Of a DNA stretch of 64,000 bases, positions 1-12,743 are shown one piece after another. Location of the stretch: assembly GCA_029783825.1 (NCBI GenBank), contig JAREIK010003007.1:1329320-1393319 (forward strand). Reading direction: 5' to 3'. How positions within the stretch are numbered: position 1 is the first letter of the stretch; each line of letters begins with the position of its first letter. Position numbers and translations under genes: made by a program. The notes under the pieces were generated by a model that was not told the origin of the DNA, made no database searches, and saw only the letters and a program-made list of their open reading frames with translations. Source of the stretch: Sapria himalayana. Taxonomy: Eukaryota > Streptophyta > Magnoliopsida > Malpighiales > Rafflesiaceae.

Positions 1-2440
1 AATTTTTAGGTAGTAATATTTACCTTAAATTCTCTCCAAATCATCATTTGGTCCTTATCTATGAGTGACTTCCAAATATATTCATTAGGTTTATATTAAA
101 TATGTATATGTATTGATATAGTAAAATACTTTTTTATATACTACTATATACGAATATATATTAAATATAAGCTGTAAATTTAATATTTAAAAATAATTAT
201 GCATAAAACTTTTAAACTATGCATATCATAAGATATAATTATTTATAGTTATATATTATTTTACATATATATATATAGGTATAAATAGTTTATATAATTA
301 AACATATAGTTATATATAGATATATTCATTCAAGCAGTTATAAGTAGTTATACATAAATATAAACAATGTTATAAAAAAATATTTTGCTTTAATTATATT
401 AATATATATGTGTATATATAGTTCCAATATATATATATATATATATTATATAGACATTTATTTAGATATAAAAATATTTATATATAGGTATATACATATA
501 GTTTAAAATAATGTTGTGTTGTTATACATGTAATTATAATATAGTTACATGTGGTTATACTTATAATTACAAAAATAGGTAAACGTATATTTATACATGT
601 ATGTTTATATATTTGTTCATTTAATTTTATATATTTATAATATAGTAATGAATAGGTATAGATATAGTAAAATACTTTTTTATATACTACTATATACAAA
701 TATATAATAAATATTAGCTGTAAATTTATTATTTAAATATAATTATGCATATAACTTTTAAAATTATAGATATAGTAAGATACAATTATTTATAGTTATA
801 TATTATTTTACATATAATATATATAGTTATAAATAGTTATATATAATTAAACATATATTTATATATAGTTATATTCATACAATTAGTTATAAGTAGTTAT
901 AGATAAATATCAACAACGTTATAAAAAATATTTTGCTTTAATTATATTAATACATATATGTATATAAAGTTACAAATATAGTTATATATAACTATATAGA
1001 CATTTATTTAGTTACACATATATTTATATATAGTTATACACAATAGTTTAACATAATGTTGTATGGTGTTATACATGTAATTATAAATATAGTTACATGT
1101 TGTTATACATATAGTTACACATATAGTTAAACATATATTTATACATGTAGGTTTATATATTTGTTCATTTAATTTTATATATTTATACATATAGATATGT
1201 ATAGGTATAGATATAGTAAAATACATTTTCATATAATAATATATACAAATATATATTAAATATAAGTTGTGCAGTATATATTTAAATATTAATATGTATA
1301 AATTTTATTATTATACATATAGTAAGATACAATTATTTATAGTTATATATTATTATTCATATAATATATATAATTATAAATAGTTATATATAATTAAAGA
1401 AATAGTTATATATAGATATATTTATATAAGTAATGATAAGTAGTTATACATAAATATATACAAAGTTATAAACAATATTTTAATTTAATTATATGAATAC
1501 ATATATGTATATATAGTTACAAATATAGTTATATTTAATTATATAAAGTGTTACATATTTATACAAATATTTATATATAGTTATACACATATAATTATAA
1601 ATATGTATGTAGTTAAAGATATAATTATAATTAACATTTATATAGGTATACATTTAGTAAAATATAAATATATAGTTATATATTAGTATGCATATAATAT
1701 TTTTTTAGAAATATAATTATATAGAATTATACATATAGTTATACATTATTATATAGTTACAAATTAGTTATACAAATTTATAAATATAGTTATAAAAATA
1801 GTTTACTTTATTATAAATAAAGTTATAAATACTTTTATATAAAATGACATATGATTATATAATTAAACACGTGTATCTATATAATATTTGTGAATAAACT
1901 ATTTTTATAAATGTTACTTAAATATTATTATATTTATATGTAACACTTTTATAAATAATATATAGTATATATATCATATTTTTACTAATATTATAAATAT
2001 TATATATTTATATAAAAAAATATGTAATATAAATATTTACAAAATTGTATAATCATTTAATATTACATAATTGTTATATAAAAAAATATATAAATGGATA
2101 GGCTAATGTAAATTTTGTATAGATATTTATAAACATTAATACATATGTATAAATATTTATATATAACATTATATGTTTATATAAACATATCATTGTGCCT
2201 TTATAATGTAATAATTTTATATTTAAAGTATAGACATTCATACATAATAGCATACGATTATATAAATGTATAAAAGTTTATATATACAGTGATAGAGATT
2301 TAAGATTAACATTAAATAAAAGTTTGATTTAACATAAATCAGTATAATATTAGAGTATTGACATATATACATAACGTCATATGATTATATAAATATAAAC
2401 TATTAACATTAAGATTATTTGAATGCAAACATCATGTATT
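1..2440 (-). repeat. TA-rich tandem satellite inside E1
   Basis: Nearly pure A/T with recurring minus-strand motifs such as TATAACTA and ACTACATATAACTA. A landmark (minus strand, ACTTG..TGAATATA) recurs near 320, 865 and 1420, a spacing of about 550 bp. This indicates a higher-order tandem unit of roughly 0.55 kb in the first 1.7 kb; 1850-2440 is more diverged AT-rich sequence. The same satellite occurs inside E3, E4, E5 and E6. The short open frames here arise from the repeat and are not genes. Confidence 0.75.
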
Positions 2441-2845
2441 TGAAATAAAAATCACTAAAACGCTAAAAATATAAATAGTAGATGAACAAATTTTAAAAAA
2501 ATAAAAAATTATAGTTTAATTAATTGTGTCGAATCAAAATCATATTAGGTTAAATGAAATTGAAACAAAAATTAAGAAATTAGGAGAAGAAAGAAAACCT
2601 AATACCCAAAAATACTGAAAAAATGAAATTTCAATTGTCTATATATAATTCAGAGAAACGGAGATGTGCATAAGCAATTTGGAAGAGAAGAACAAAAAAC
2701 AACTTACCTAGATTCAGAAGAACGATCAAATTTTTTTAATTTCATGCTTACAGTCATATATGATTCGAAAAAACTACGGAGTTTTGATGATTTTAGGTTT
2801 TAATGACTTAGCAAATGATTTTTAAATCAAAAATTAAAACAATGA
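2441..2845 (-). other. Conserved 5' leader of E1 with splice donor
   Basis: A less AT-biased stretch. On the minus strand a purine/pyrimidine leader ends at AGGTAAG near 2705, matching a 5' splice site. Plus-strand text such as CGCTAAAAATATAA near 2461 recurs at 47580 in E5, and the donor position matches the GGTAAT donor of the E5 and E3 leaders. I infer the start of an element transcript (untranslated exon plus intron). No protein is evident. Confidence 0.5.
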
Positions 2846-3692
2846 ATTACCGTCCAAAATTATGGTCGGTAAACGGCTGGTCAAAAATAATCTAAAAGTA
2901 TTTGGAAGTCCACTTTACCGACCAATTTTAATGGTAACATGTTTTTCGTAGTTAATTGGTTGGTAATTTGTTGGCAATATCTATTCGCTATTTCCATCCT
3001 AAATTACTAACCAATTTCCAACCAAAAACATTTGGTCGGGGTGTATGGTCCGTATTTGGTTGTGAATAGGTTAGTAATTAACAAACTATATATTCGGTTA
3101 GTAATTTGGTCGGTAATTTTGTCGGTAATTATGACCTTATAAATATTTTGGATAACTACTATACCGACCATTTTTAATGGTTATATATTTTTGGTCGTTA
3201 AATGGTTCGTAATCTTTTGGGAATATTTTTCGCTAATTCCCTCCTAATTTACAGACCATATTTTCGACCAATTATATTTGGTCAGTAATAAATGGTCGGT
3301 AGTTGATCAGAAATTTGGTTAGAAATATTTTTATCCGATGCGCCACTTTGGATCTCTAAATAGGTCATGAATTGGTCAGTAATTACTAACCTATATATAT
3401 GGTCGATAATTGATTGGTAATTGGTCAGTAAGTATGAAGTTATAAATAATTTAAAAAAATACTATACCAACCAATTATAATGAAAGGTCATTAAGTAGTC
3501 GGTAATATATTTAATAACCACTCTACAAACTGATTCCTGACCAAAAATATTTAGTCGGTAATTATGGTTGGTCCTTGGTGGAAAATTTGGTCAAAAATTT
3601 ATTTTTTTCAATACCATTTTTTGGTCGCTAACTGGTCATGTTTTGAACAGTAATTACTGACCAAATTTTTTGGCCAGTATTTTTATCGGTAT
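2846..3692. repeat. Subterminal repeat array of E1, TACCGACCA / TGGTCGGTA type
   Basis: The core TTGGTCGGTAAT and its reverse complement recur many times in both orientations over 850 bp. Dense short subterminal repeats in both orientations are typical of CACTA elements, where in En/Spm they bind the TNPA-type protein. The motif differs completely from the CCCTAGCTAA/TTAGCGACGAA repeats next to the other termini in this window. Confidence 0.75.
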
Positions 3693-3712
3693 TATCATAA
3701 TTTTTATTAGTG
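3693..3712 (-). repeat. Degenerate 5' terminal inverted repeat of E1
   Basis: Read on the minus strand the sequence from 3712 starts CACTAATAAAAAT, resembling the CACTACAAGAAAAT terminus at 50028. It lies exactly where the subterminal repeats stop and the TATC tract starts, which supports it as the element boundary despite several mismatches. Confidence 0.55.
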
Positions 3713-3842
3713 ATCTATCTGTTTTTTATTCTATCATTCTATCTATATATCAATATTACTATTTTTCTATTTATCTACTTGCCTATCTATCTATCTATCA
3801 GTTTATCAGTCTATTTGTCTATCTATCTATCTATCTAACTAT
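3713..3842 (+). repeat. Short TATC simple-repeat tract between E1 and E2
   Basis: About 130 bp of imperfect (TATC)n on the plus strand (repeated CTATCTATCTAT), filling the gap between the E1 terminus and the E2 terminus. Its polarity is opposite to the next tract at 9329. Confidence 0.9.
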
Positions 3843-3857
3843 CAATACAAGAAAAAT
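3843..3857 (-). repeat. 3' terminal inverted repeat of E2
   Basis: The plus strand reads CAATACAAGAAAAAT immediately after the TATC tract, two changes from the CACTACAAGAAA consensus seen at 59989. Subterminal CTAGCTA repeats follow directly, so this is the element end. Confidence 0.75.
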
Positions 3858-4345
3858 CTCATATAGCTAGGGACAATTACATAGCTAAATGAGCATTTTC
3901 TATTTTTAGTAGTGGTCGGGAAATTTTAGTAGCGACAGATTACCGATGGATTGGTTCCCTTTCTAAAGTACTTCTTGCTAAAATTTAGTGACGCAAAGTG
4001 TCCCTAGCTAAAAAGTTAGCGACGAAAAATTCTCTTGTTAAAAAAACAAATTCCCTAGCTAAATTAGCAAGATAAATGAGATTTTCCATCGCTAAACAAA
4101 ATAACGAAGAATGATTTCCTAGCTAAAATGCTGGTCTATAAATTTTAGCGAAGGAAATAGTCCCTAGCCAAATACTTTAGTGACGAAAAATCCATTGTTT
4201 ATTTTTTTATTTCCCTAGCTAAATAAGATAAGGAAAATTCCCTAGATAATTAGCAATGGATTTTTCCCTAGATAAATTAGCAATGGATTTTTCCCTTGCT
4301 AATTTAGCATGGTATTTTTTCCCTAGTTATTTTAATTTCAAAATT
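3858..4345. repeat. Subterminal repeats of E2, CCCTAGCTAA / TTAGCGACGAAA type
   Basis: Repeated motifs TCCCTAGCTAAA and TTAGCGACGAAAA, spaced a few tens of bases apart. The same repeats flank the E5 termini (38303-38640 and 49430-50013) and the E6 5' terminus, which ties E2, E5 and E6 to one family. Confidence 0.8.
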
Positions 4346-4974
4346 AATTTCTAAATATAAATTATTTTAAAATTTTTAATTAAATAATTTAATATTTTTA
4401 TATCAAATTGAATAAAAATTGAAACTATAAATATTTTATAATAAACAAAAATTAAAATCATTTAATATCTTATTTTAATTCAATATTTTACAGAATTGAA
4501 ACAAAAAATAACAAATTTATTTCATCTTATTCATCAATGTATCTACCGACAGTGCATAAAGTATAATATATTCATTCATTGATGTTGCTTTCTCTCCATT
4601 TACTCATCTGATCATCATTTTTCTACTATGACAAAGCTGTTCGAATTGCTGCACATAATGTCTAGTGAAAAATCCCATCACTTATAAAAGCTTTGTATGA
4701 GGAATACTGCGATATCATATCTGTAAGAAATTAAAACCACTTAGTCAATTTTTAAAAAAAGTTATGTTTTGATACATATATAATCCTGTAGTAAATATGT
4801 AAATATATACTAGCATTTCACTCGTACATATATTATTGCAGTATATGTACATAAAAATAGTAGTATTATGTGTACATATAAATTGAGTACAAATATACTC
4901 AGTATATACGCACATAAAATACTGCAATATTTTATGTATTTATATATTGACTTTATTCGTACATATATACTCAT

Positions 4975-5298
4975 TTGGTGCTGTTGCTGCTGCTCCCGCT
5001 GTTGCTCCGGCCACTGCTGCCGTTGTTGCTGTCGCTACCAATACCACTACTGCTGTCGCTGTTGCCGACGCCGCCGCTACCGCCGCTACTAGCCGCGGCC
5101 TCATCTGCCAACTGCATTGGTTGCCACCGCCACTGCCGGTGCTACCGGTGCTGCCGCTGCATGTTGTGGCTACCACTGCCGCCGCTACGGTGTAGCCGCT
5201 GCTGCCGCCGTGACCACCACTGCTTCTGGTGCTGCCACTACTTCCGATGGAGCCGCTGCTGCCACCTCCATTGCCGCCACTCCTACCAATACTTCTTA
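4975..5298. repeat. GCC/GCT trinucleotide block, copy 1
   Basis: Imperfect (GCT GCC)n/(ACC)n trinucleotides, strikingly GC-rich in AT-rich surroundings. Every frame on both strands is open as Ala-, Leu-, Pro- or Cys-rich low-complexity peptide, so the open frames are no evidence of coding. Copies 2 and 3 occupy the same place in their modules. Confidence 0.8.
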
Positions 5299-5919
5299 AA
5301 CTAAAAATTTAATTAAATAATTTAATATTTTTATATTAAATTTATAAAAACAGAAACTATAATCAAAATTTTAATTAAACAAAAAAAAATTCATTTAATA
5401 ACTTATTCTAATACAATTTTTTAAATAACTAAAAAAAATAACAAAAATTATATTACATCTTATTAATCAATGTATCTACCGACTGCGTATAAAATATAAT
5501 CTATCAATGCATTGACCATTGCTTTCTCTCCCCCTTCTCCTCTGATCACCAACTTTCTATTGTGAAAAAGCTGTATGGACCACGGTGCTTCATATCTGTT
5601 GAAAAATACATTCACATATACAAGCTTCTAATGGGAACAATCTGGTAGCACATCTATAATAAATTTAAACCACTAAATCAAATCAAATAAATTAAAAAAA
5701 CTATGTTTTGTTAAATATATATTACTACATCAAAAATGTATATATATATACTAGCATTTCACTCGTACTTATATTACAGTAGATTTGTACATATAAATTG
5801 TAGTATTATGCATACATATATACCAAGTACATATATACTCAGTATATATGTACATGAAATACTACAGAATTATATTTACGTATATACTGACTATATACAT
5901 ATGTATATACTACATTTTT

Positions 5920-6330
5920 TGCTGTTCTTGTTGCTCTCATTATTGCTTTCGCCCTTACCGGTCTTGCTGTGGCTGTTGCTGGTGCTAACCGCCACTGTAG
6001 GTGCTACTACCACTGCAGATGCAGCCACCGCTACCATGGCTGCTTCCGCTGCCACCATTGCAGCTTCCGCCGCTGGCGCAACTACCACTAACGCTGATGC
6101 TGCCGCATCCTCTGCTTTCTCTACTTCCTCACTGCCTCTGCGACAGCCGCTGCCATCACTACTGCTGCTGCCAATGCTGCTGCCACTGCTGTTGCCGACG
6201 CCACCACTGCCACTACCGCTGCCACCTCTGCTGCCGCCGTTGCTTCCGCTGCAGCTTTTGGCACCATTGCCATCACTGCCATCACAACCACGGCTACTAC
6301 CGCTACTGTGGCTACTGCTGCTGATAATAG
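5920..6330. repeat. GCC/GCT trinucleotide block, copy 2
   Basis: Same imperfect GCTGCC trinucleotide composition as copy 1 and the longest of the three, beginning after CATTTTTTGCTGTT and ending before GCTTTTACATACCAATAATAGGC. Confidence 0.8.
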
Positions 6331-7084
6331 GCTTTTACATACCAATAATAGGCTAAAACTCTACCCAAAAAATTTGGAAAAATGCAAACATATTAACTGA
6401 TATATAAAAATAGTTATTATATACATGAACAAACAAAAATTATAGTCGATCATCATACAGTTTCAACAAAATTTAATTAAATAATTTAATATTTTTAAAG
6501 TAAATTTAATAAAAACAGAAACTATAATGAAAATTTAAAATTAAACAAAAAAATCATTTAATATCTTTTTCTAATATAATATTTTAAAAACTAAAACAAT
6601 AAAATAATAAAAAATATATTACATTTTATTAATCAATGTATCTACCGACTGTGCATAAAGTATAATCTATTAATGCATTGACATTGCTTTCTCTCCATCT
6701 GCTCCTCCAATCACCAACTTTCCGCTGTGAAAATGCTGACCGAGTTACGGTGCACCATGTTTGTTGAAATATCTCTTCACTTATACAAGCTTCGTATGGG
6801 AAACAATGCGGTACAATATCTGTACAAAATTTAAACCACCAAATCAAATTAAAATAAATAAAAAAAACTATGTTTAATAAATATATATTACTGCAGTAAA
6901 TATTTATATATATACTAGCATTTCACTCGTACATATATTACTGTAGTATTTGTACATATAAATTGGAGTATTATGTGTACATATATACTGAGTACATATA
7001 TATACTTAGTATATATGTACATAAATTACTATAGTATTATATGTACGTATATATTGACTATATACGTACATATATACCACATTT

Positions 7085-7372
7085 TTTGTTGTTGCTGCTG
7101 CTCCCGCTACTACATCCACTCTTGCCACTACTGCCGATGTCGCTACCACTACCACTGCCGTTGCCGCTGCTACTACCGCTGCTGCCAGTGTTGCCGCAGC
7201 CACCACCGCCACTGCTGCCCTCATTGTCGTTGCTGCCACTGTGGCCGCCGCTGTCGCTGCGGCCGCTGATGCCGCCACGGCCGCTAATGCCACCGCTACT
7301 GCCGCCGCATCTAAGTTTACCATTGTTGTTGTTGTCGTTGCTGTCGTCATTGTCGTTGCGGCCACTACTGAA
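7085..7372. repeat. GCC/GCT trinucleotide block, copy 3
   Basis: Third copy, beginning CATTTTTTGTTGTTGCTGCT and ending next to GACTTTTACATACCTATAATAGGC. That boundary is the point where E3 and E5 instead join their captured BPC gene fragment, so it is a recombination or insertion point in the family. Confidence 0.8.
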
Positions 7373-7379
7373 AATAGAC

Positions 7380-7880
7380 TTTTACATACCTATAATAGGC
7401 TAAAACACTACCCAAAAAATTCAGAGACACAAAAATATATTCACAGATATTTAAAAACAAATTTTATAGACATGAACAACTACAAATTAAAGTTGATTAT
7501 CATACAACTTTAACAAAAATCCAAAAGATGTCCAACAATTATGTTTAGAGATAAAGATAGTGCAAAAATAAAATATTTTTTGAATAATAAAGATATGATA
7601 AGCTAGCTCTCTTTTTGATAATGTTGAAATCGGTAAATATGAGACACATGCATTGGAAGGACCATGGTAATGTCTGAATACTTTGAATCAAGATTTTTTC
7701 TTTTCTCTCATATAATGTGTCCTACAAAGATTCATAATTTGGTTTATCGGAAAAGCAAAGAATATAACCAGAATAAAAAAAATTGAAACCTGCAAAAAAA
7801 TATCAAAATTATTTACTACACATCGACAAAAATAAATAACAGTTCAGAAATAAATCTCATACTCAATCATCCTCATAATT
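7380..7880 (-). other. Conserved 3' flank of the Transposase_24 gene (E2)
   Basis: This non-coding stretch between the stop codon and the trinucleotide block is homologous to 26000-26480 in E3 (opposite strand) and 42250-42760 in E5. Shared text includes TACCTATAATAGGCTAAAAC and AGATTCATAA. It is probably 3' UTR and downstream element sequence. Confidence 0.6.
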
Positions 7881-7891
7881 TGTAGGGAATG

Positions 7892-9113
7892 CTAGCCTCT
7901 CCTATTAGGATTCACAGCTGGATCTCGAAATGCTATCTGATGCACTAATGCCGCTAACTGTGACTCCATATAGGACGTCCGTTGTTTCATTACTTTTTAA
8001 ATTTCTTTATTTTCTTGCATTTCTTCCATCAAATTAGTTATCTACTCATCCTACTTTTTCATTTCAGTCTCCATATCTACAATATGTTCATTTGCTTCCA
8101 ATGCTTGTTGTTCGACCGCCTCTTCCACCATTGCTGATACAGATGAATTAGAAGCACGACTGCTACAACAAAATGCCACTCTCTTAAAGCCTAACTCGTA
8201 CACTCGCAGCTTCTTTCGACCTCCAATTGTCACCAAATAAATAGGATCATAGTCTATTGGTTGAAGATCCATAAAACCCTCAACTTGTTGATGAGCAGTT
8301 GTCGCATGTTCCTTCATTAGGTCCTGAGAAAAAATAGAGATAAAACCTATTCTAGATTTACAAAAAATAAAATAAATATTTTGCATTCAAAATAATTTTT
8401 ATAATGTACAGTAGTTTTATAAATTCTAATTAATATAATAATTTCTTACTGCAATCATCTAAGAATTATTGTCAACATACTGACCATCCACTTTCTTCAC
8501 ATGTATCTTTTTGAAAATCTCATAAAAATTTGGATCTTGACCCAATTCTCCAGCCTAGAATATGTTTTTATTAATTCATAAAAAAACAAATGATAAAAAA
8601 TTTAACAAAATTATTTACTATTAGGACAACCACAAAATATAGATATGTTTAGAATTTTAAATTTGTACAAAATCTCGAGTGTGCTCAATGCTCGACTTTG
8701 AAACTCCTGTGTGTTGACAGATTCTTATGCCTAGTCCAGCAACCTCACTTCGTCGATTTTTGCTAGTAATATCTGATTTTTTCTTCACATCTGGCTCCTC
8801 CCAATAATTAAGCCACTTGGGCCAATCTTCATCGGATATAAAATCAGACCTTGCTTTCAATTTCTTTAATTTATGGACAAATTCAGAATGCCATTGAGCA
8901 GCTTTTATCTCTCATAATGACTTTATCTTTCCATCAAATTTGGGTGCCTATGTGCACTGATTCTATAAAATATAAAATTGACAAAAGAATTTATATTAAC
9001 AACAAGAACATAATTATTTACTACTTGAATAATAACTAACATAAAATTTAGTAATTAGATAATTATTTTTCAATTCTTTTGTTTTGTTATTTTTACCTGA
9101 AAGTCATTAAAAT
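7892..9113 (-). pseudogene. Transposase_24 (Ptta/En/Spm, TNP1-like) pseudogene of E2
   Basis: Family: Transposase_24, the second, 3' gene of plant CACTA elements, thought to bind element DNA. Exons by GT-AG sites and comparison with E3/E5: part of an upstream exon ending in the donor CTTTCAG|GTAAAA near 9096; about 8968-8669, containing APKFDGKIKSL, WHSEFVH, the family core EDWPKWLNYWEEPDVKKKS and KNRRSEVAGLG; 8554-8450 (DPNFYEIFKKIHVKKVDG); and 8323-7892 (QPIDYDPIYL, VAFCCSSRASNSS, then a short coiled coil). It carries in-frame stops: Trp to TAG before APKF, Trp to TGA after KSL, Gln to TAG in the coiled coil. The first exon (MAPKGHG..) is missing. The 54-bp coiled-coil repeat is present about once, against four in E5. 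Non-functional, but it keeps the domain core that E3 has lost. Confidence 0.8.
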
Positions 9114-9164
9114 ATGACTCTTTTGTTTTATTTTGTTAAACTGATTCTATAAAGCTGTCATTCA

Positions 9165-9310
9165 TAATGTCGGCCAATTATTTTTATAAGTAACAGCTTG
9201 GCAATGGCTGCCTTTCACAAAGAAAGCTTTGCCACATTGTTTCTAGACGTGCTAGTTTGGGCATATTTTTGAAACCCAACTTAATTTTTAAATTTTTATT
9301 ATAAATGAAA
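9165..9310 (-). repeat. Hairpin-forming repeat block, copy A
   Basis: The reverse complement of this block matches 27440-27575 over about 120 bp. Its core (plus strand CTTGGCAATGGCTGCC..AAAGCTTTGCCAC) is an imperfect inverted repeat. Here it interrupts the Transposase_24 gene just upstream of a retained exon, at the truncated edge of E2. It is probably a remnant of another small DNA transposon. Confidence 0.55.
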
Positions 9311-9328
9311 TAGTTTTATACAAAACAC

Positions 9329-12115
9329 GATAAAAAGATAGACATATAGATAGATAGCCACATAGATTGATAACCATATAGAAAGAAAAAAAGATAGATA
9401 GATAGACAAATAGAAAAAAAGACTAATATAATAGATATTACAAATAGATAGAAAATATAAAGATAGATAGATAATTTGATTAATAGATAGATAGATTGAT
9501 TCTATGAATAATAGATTGATAGATAGATAGAAAATATATAGTTAGACAAATAGATAGAATGATAGATATTATAGATATTACAGAGAGAGAGAAAGATATA
9601 TATATATATATATATAGAAAGATAAAGATAAGGCAAATAGAAAGAAAGAAAGATAAATAGTTAGACTGATATACAAATAGATAGATAGAAAGACAAATAG
9701 ACACATAAATAGATAAATAGATAGATAGATAGACAGATAGAAAGATAGACATATAGAAATATAGACAGATTGAAAAGATAGACATATAAATAGATAGACA
9801 CATATATTGATAGAGATAAAGATAGATAATTATATAGATAGAGAGATAGCAGATAGACTGATAGAAAGATATATAGATTGATTGAGATATAAAAATATAG
9901 ATAAAAAGATAAACAGATAGACAAATATATGGATAGATAAATAGATAGGTAGATATATATAGAGATTGATAGATAATCAGATATACAGATTGACAGATAC
10001 AAAAATTGACATATTGATAGATAGAAAAATAGGTATACAAATAGATAGATAGATAGATATATAAATTGATAAATATTTAAATAGTAAGATAGATAGATAG
10101 ATATACATATAGATAGATAAATAGACAAATAAAAAGATAGTCGAATAGATAGATAGATAGGTAGATAGACAGACAGATATAGAGATAGATAAATTTTTTG
10201 ATAGTTAGATAGATTGACATATAGATAGATAAATCGATAGATAGATAGATAAATAGAAAGATAGAAAAATAGACTAATAGATAGATAAATACATCGACAA
10301 ATAGACTAATAGATATACAGACATACAGACAAATAGATAGATAGATAGAAAAATATACTGATAGACAAAGATTTAGATAGATAGATAGTTAGTTAGATAG
10401 ACAGATATACAAATAGATAGATATTTAAATATATAGATACTTGCATAGATAGATAGATATACAGATACATAAAAGACAAATAGATAAAAAGATACATAAA
10501 TAGATAGACATATAGACATATAGATAGATAGATAGATAGACAATAAGATAGTAAGACAGTAAGACATGTAGACAGGTAGATAGGTATGCAGACAGAATGT
10601 TATACTGGTAGACAAATAGACAAATAGACAGATAGATAGATAGACAATTAGATAGATAGACACATAGACACATAAATAGTTAGATAGTAAGATAGTTAGA
10701 CAAGTAGACAGGTAGACATGTAGATAGGTAGATAGGTAGGCAGGCATACAAGTAGATAGGATGATAGGTAGACAAGTAGAAAGATAAGCAAGTAACATGA
10801 AGACTGGTAGATAGGTGTACATGTAGAAAAGTTGACTGGTAGATAGTTAGATAGTTAGAAAGATAGACAGTTAGAAAGATAGAGAGACAAATATACAGAT
10901 AAACTAATAGAAAAATAGATAGATATATAGATAGAAAAATAGATAGATTGATTATTTAAATGATTGATTGATTGATTTACAAATAGATAATTAGATAGAT
11001 AGACTATTATAAAGTTCGAATGATAGATAGATAGTTAAATAGAAAGATAAAAATATAAATAGATAGAGAGATAGATAGACAGATTGACAAATTGACATAT
11101 AGACCAATAGATAAATAGATAGATATATAGACAAATAGATAGATAGATAGATATAAAGATAGACAGATAACTAGATAAATAGATAAATAAATAGATATAT
11201 ATATATATATTTATATAGAAAGATAAATAGATAGATAAACACATGAAATGATAGAATTATAGACATATAGATAGATATAAAGAATGATTGATAAACAAAC
11301 AAATAGATAGTTAGTTAGATTGACAAATTGACCAAATAGAAAAATGGACAAATAGATATATTGATAGAAAGATAGATATAAAAATAGTTAGATAGATTGA
11401 TAGATAAATAGACAAATCAATAGAGAGATAGATAGACATAGAGAAAGACATATAAACAGATAGATAGGTATATATATAGATAGATTGATAGATAGACAAA
11501 TAGATGGATTTTAAAATAGATAGATAAAAAGATAGATATATAGACAGATAGATAGTTTTATAGATAGAGATATAGATAGATAGATAGATAGATATAGAGA
11601 TAGACAAAGTTATAGAGAGACATTTAGACAAATAGATAGATGGATAAAAATTAAGATAGATAGATCGATATATAGATTGTTAGATAGATAGATAGATAGA
11701 TAGATAAATAAACATATATATTGAGAGACATATCGACAGAAAGATAGATAGATAGTTAGACATATAGATAGATAGATAAATAGACATAGATTGAGAGACA
11801 GATCGACAGATAGAAAGATAAATAGTTAGATATATAAATAGATTGACATATAAATAGGTAAACAGATAGATAGACAAGTAGACAGATAGATATCTAAAAA
11901 ATAGATAGATAAATATACAGATAGATATATAAACAGTTGACAGATAGATAGATAGATAGATATATAGATAGAAAAATATAGATAGATAGATTGATTGACA
12001 AATTGACATATATACATATAAATAGATAGACAAAAAGATAGATAGATATATAGATAAATAGATTAACAAATAGACATATAAATTGAAAGAAATATAGACA
12101 AACAGATAGATATAA

Positions 12116-12152
<37 letters not shown>

Positions 12153-12743
12153 ATTTATATTTATATTTATATTAATATTTATATTTATATTTATATAGAC
12201 ATATATATAGATAGATAGTAAGATAGATAAATGAATAGATAGATATACAGATATATATATATATATAGATAGATATTCTGATAGGCAGATAGATAGATTG
12301 AGAGATAGAGAATATTGATAAATAGATAGATGGACAATTAGATAAATAGATAGATATATATATAGATAAATAGAAAGATAGTTAGACAGATAGATTGTTA
12401 ATAGATATATACATAGTCAAATAGATAGATTTGCAGATAGAAACATAGATACATAAATATGTAGATGGATGGATAGATAGATATATGGATAGATAGATAT
12501 AAAGATAATTAGAAAGATAAATAGATAGATAAACACATATAATGATAAAATGATATACAGATAGAAAGATAAACATATAGATAGATGTAAATAATGATAG
12601 ATTGACAGATGGATTGATTGATAGATAAATTGACAGAAATATATATAGATAGATAGATAAATAGATAGATAGTTCAATATACAAATATATAGATAGACAA
12701 ATAGATATAAAGATAGATAGATAAATAGGCAAGTAGATAGAAC
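9329..12743 (+). repeat. GATA/GACA simple-repeat tract, part 1
   Basis: Imperfect (GATA)n on the plus strand with frequent GACA, AAATAGA and TATA variants and embedded (TA)n and (TTTATA)n runs (12117-12198). The minus strand is open in all frames as Tyr-Leu-Ser-Ile repeats, because (TATC)n has no stop; this is not coding. A GGTA/CAAG-rich variant patch lies at 10550-10830. The tract resumes after a retroinsertion. Confidence 0.95.
12727..12743 (+). repeat. Left target-site duplication of the retroinsertion
   Basis: AGGCAAGTAGATAGAAC, 17 bp, identical to 13774-13790. The sequence is itself GATA-tract sequence, so the insertion went into an existing tract. Confidence 0.9.

Larger units (their letters stand above)
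1..3712 (-). mobile_element. E1: 5' part of a CACTA (En/Spm) element, runs off the window's left edge
   Basis: Read on the minus strand this starts with a degenerate CACTA terminus at 3712, passes through TACCGACCA/TGGTCGGTA subterminal repeats, a leader with a splice donor, and then a TA-rich tandem satellite that continues out of the window. The order terminus, subterminal repeats, leader, TA satellite is the same as in E5 and E6, which supports the assignment. The subterminal repeat motif is quite different from that of the other elements, so E1 belongs to a related but distinct family. No transposase coding sequence lies inside the visible part. Confidence 0.7.
4346..7372 (-). repeat. Three tandem copies of a ~1-kb 3' module in E2
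   Basis: Each copy holds, in plus-strand order: an A/T-rich leader (TTAATTAAATAATTTAATAT), a landmark CAATGTATCTACCGAC (near 4535, 5468 and 6637), a conserved block with ACAAGCTT..GTATG, a palindromic GTACATATATACT satellite, and a GCC/GCT trinucleotide block. Landmark spacing is about 0.93 and 1.17 kb. E5 has two related copies (landmarks near 38801 and 40086) that lack the trinucleotide block. Confidence 0.75.
3843..9328 (-). mobile_element. E2: 3' half of a CACTA element
   Basis: On the minus strand the segment enters from the GATA tract at about 9328 without a 5' terminus, carries a Transposase_24 pseudogene (9113-7892), a 3' flank shared with E3 and E5 (7870-7380), three copies of a ~1-kb module, CCCTAGCTAA-type subterminal repeats, and a 3' terminus at 3843. 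The whole 5' half, including any TNP2 gene and the first Transposase_24 exon, is missing. A hairpin-forming block (9165-9310) sits at the truncated edge. Confidence 0.8.

Noticed and set aside
4940..7365. Ala/Leu/Pro/Cys-rich open frames in the trinucleotide blocks
   Set aside because: Open in nearly every frame on both strands and low complexity; this is a property of the repeat.
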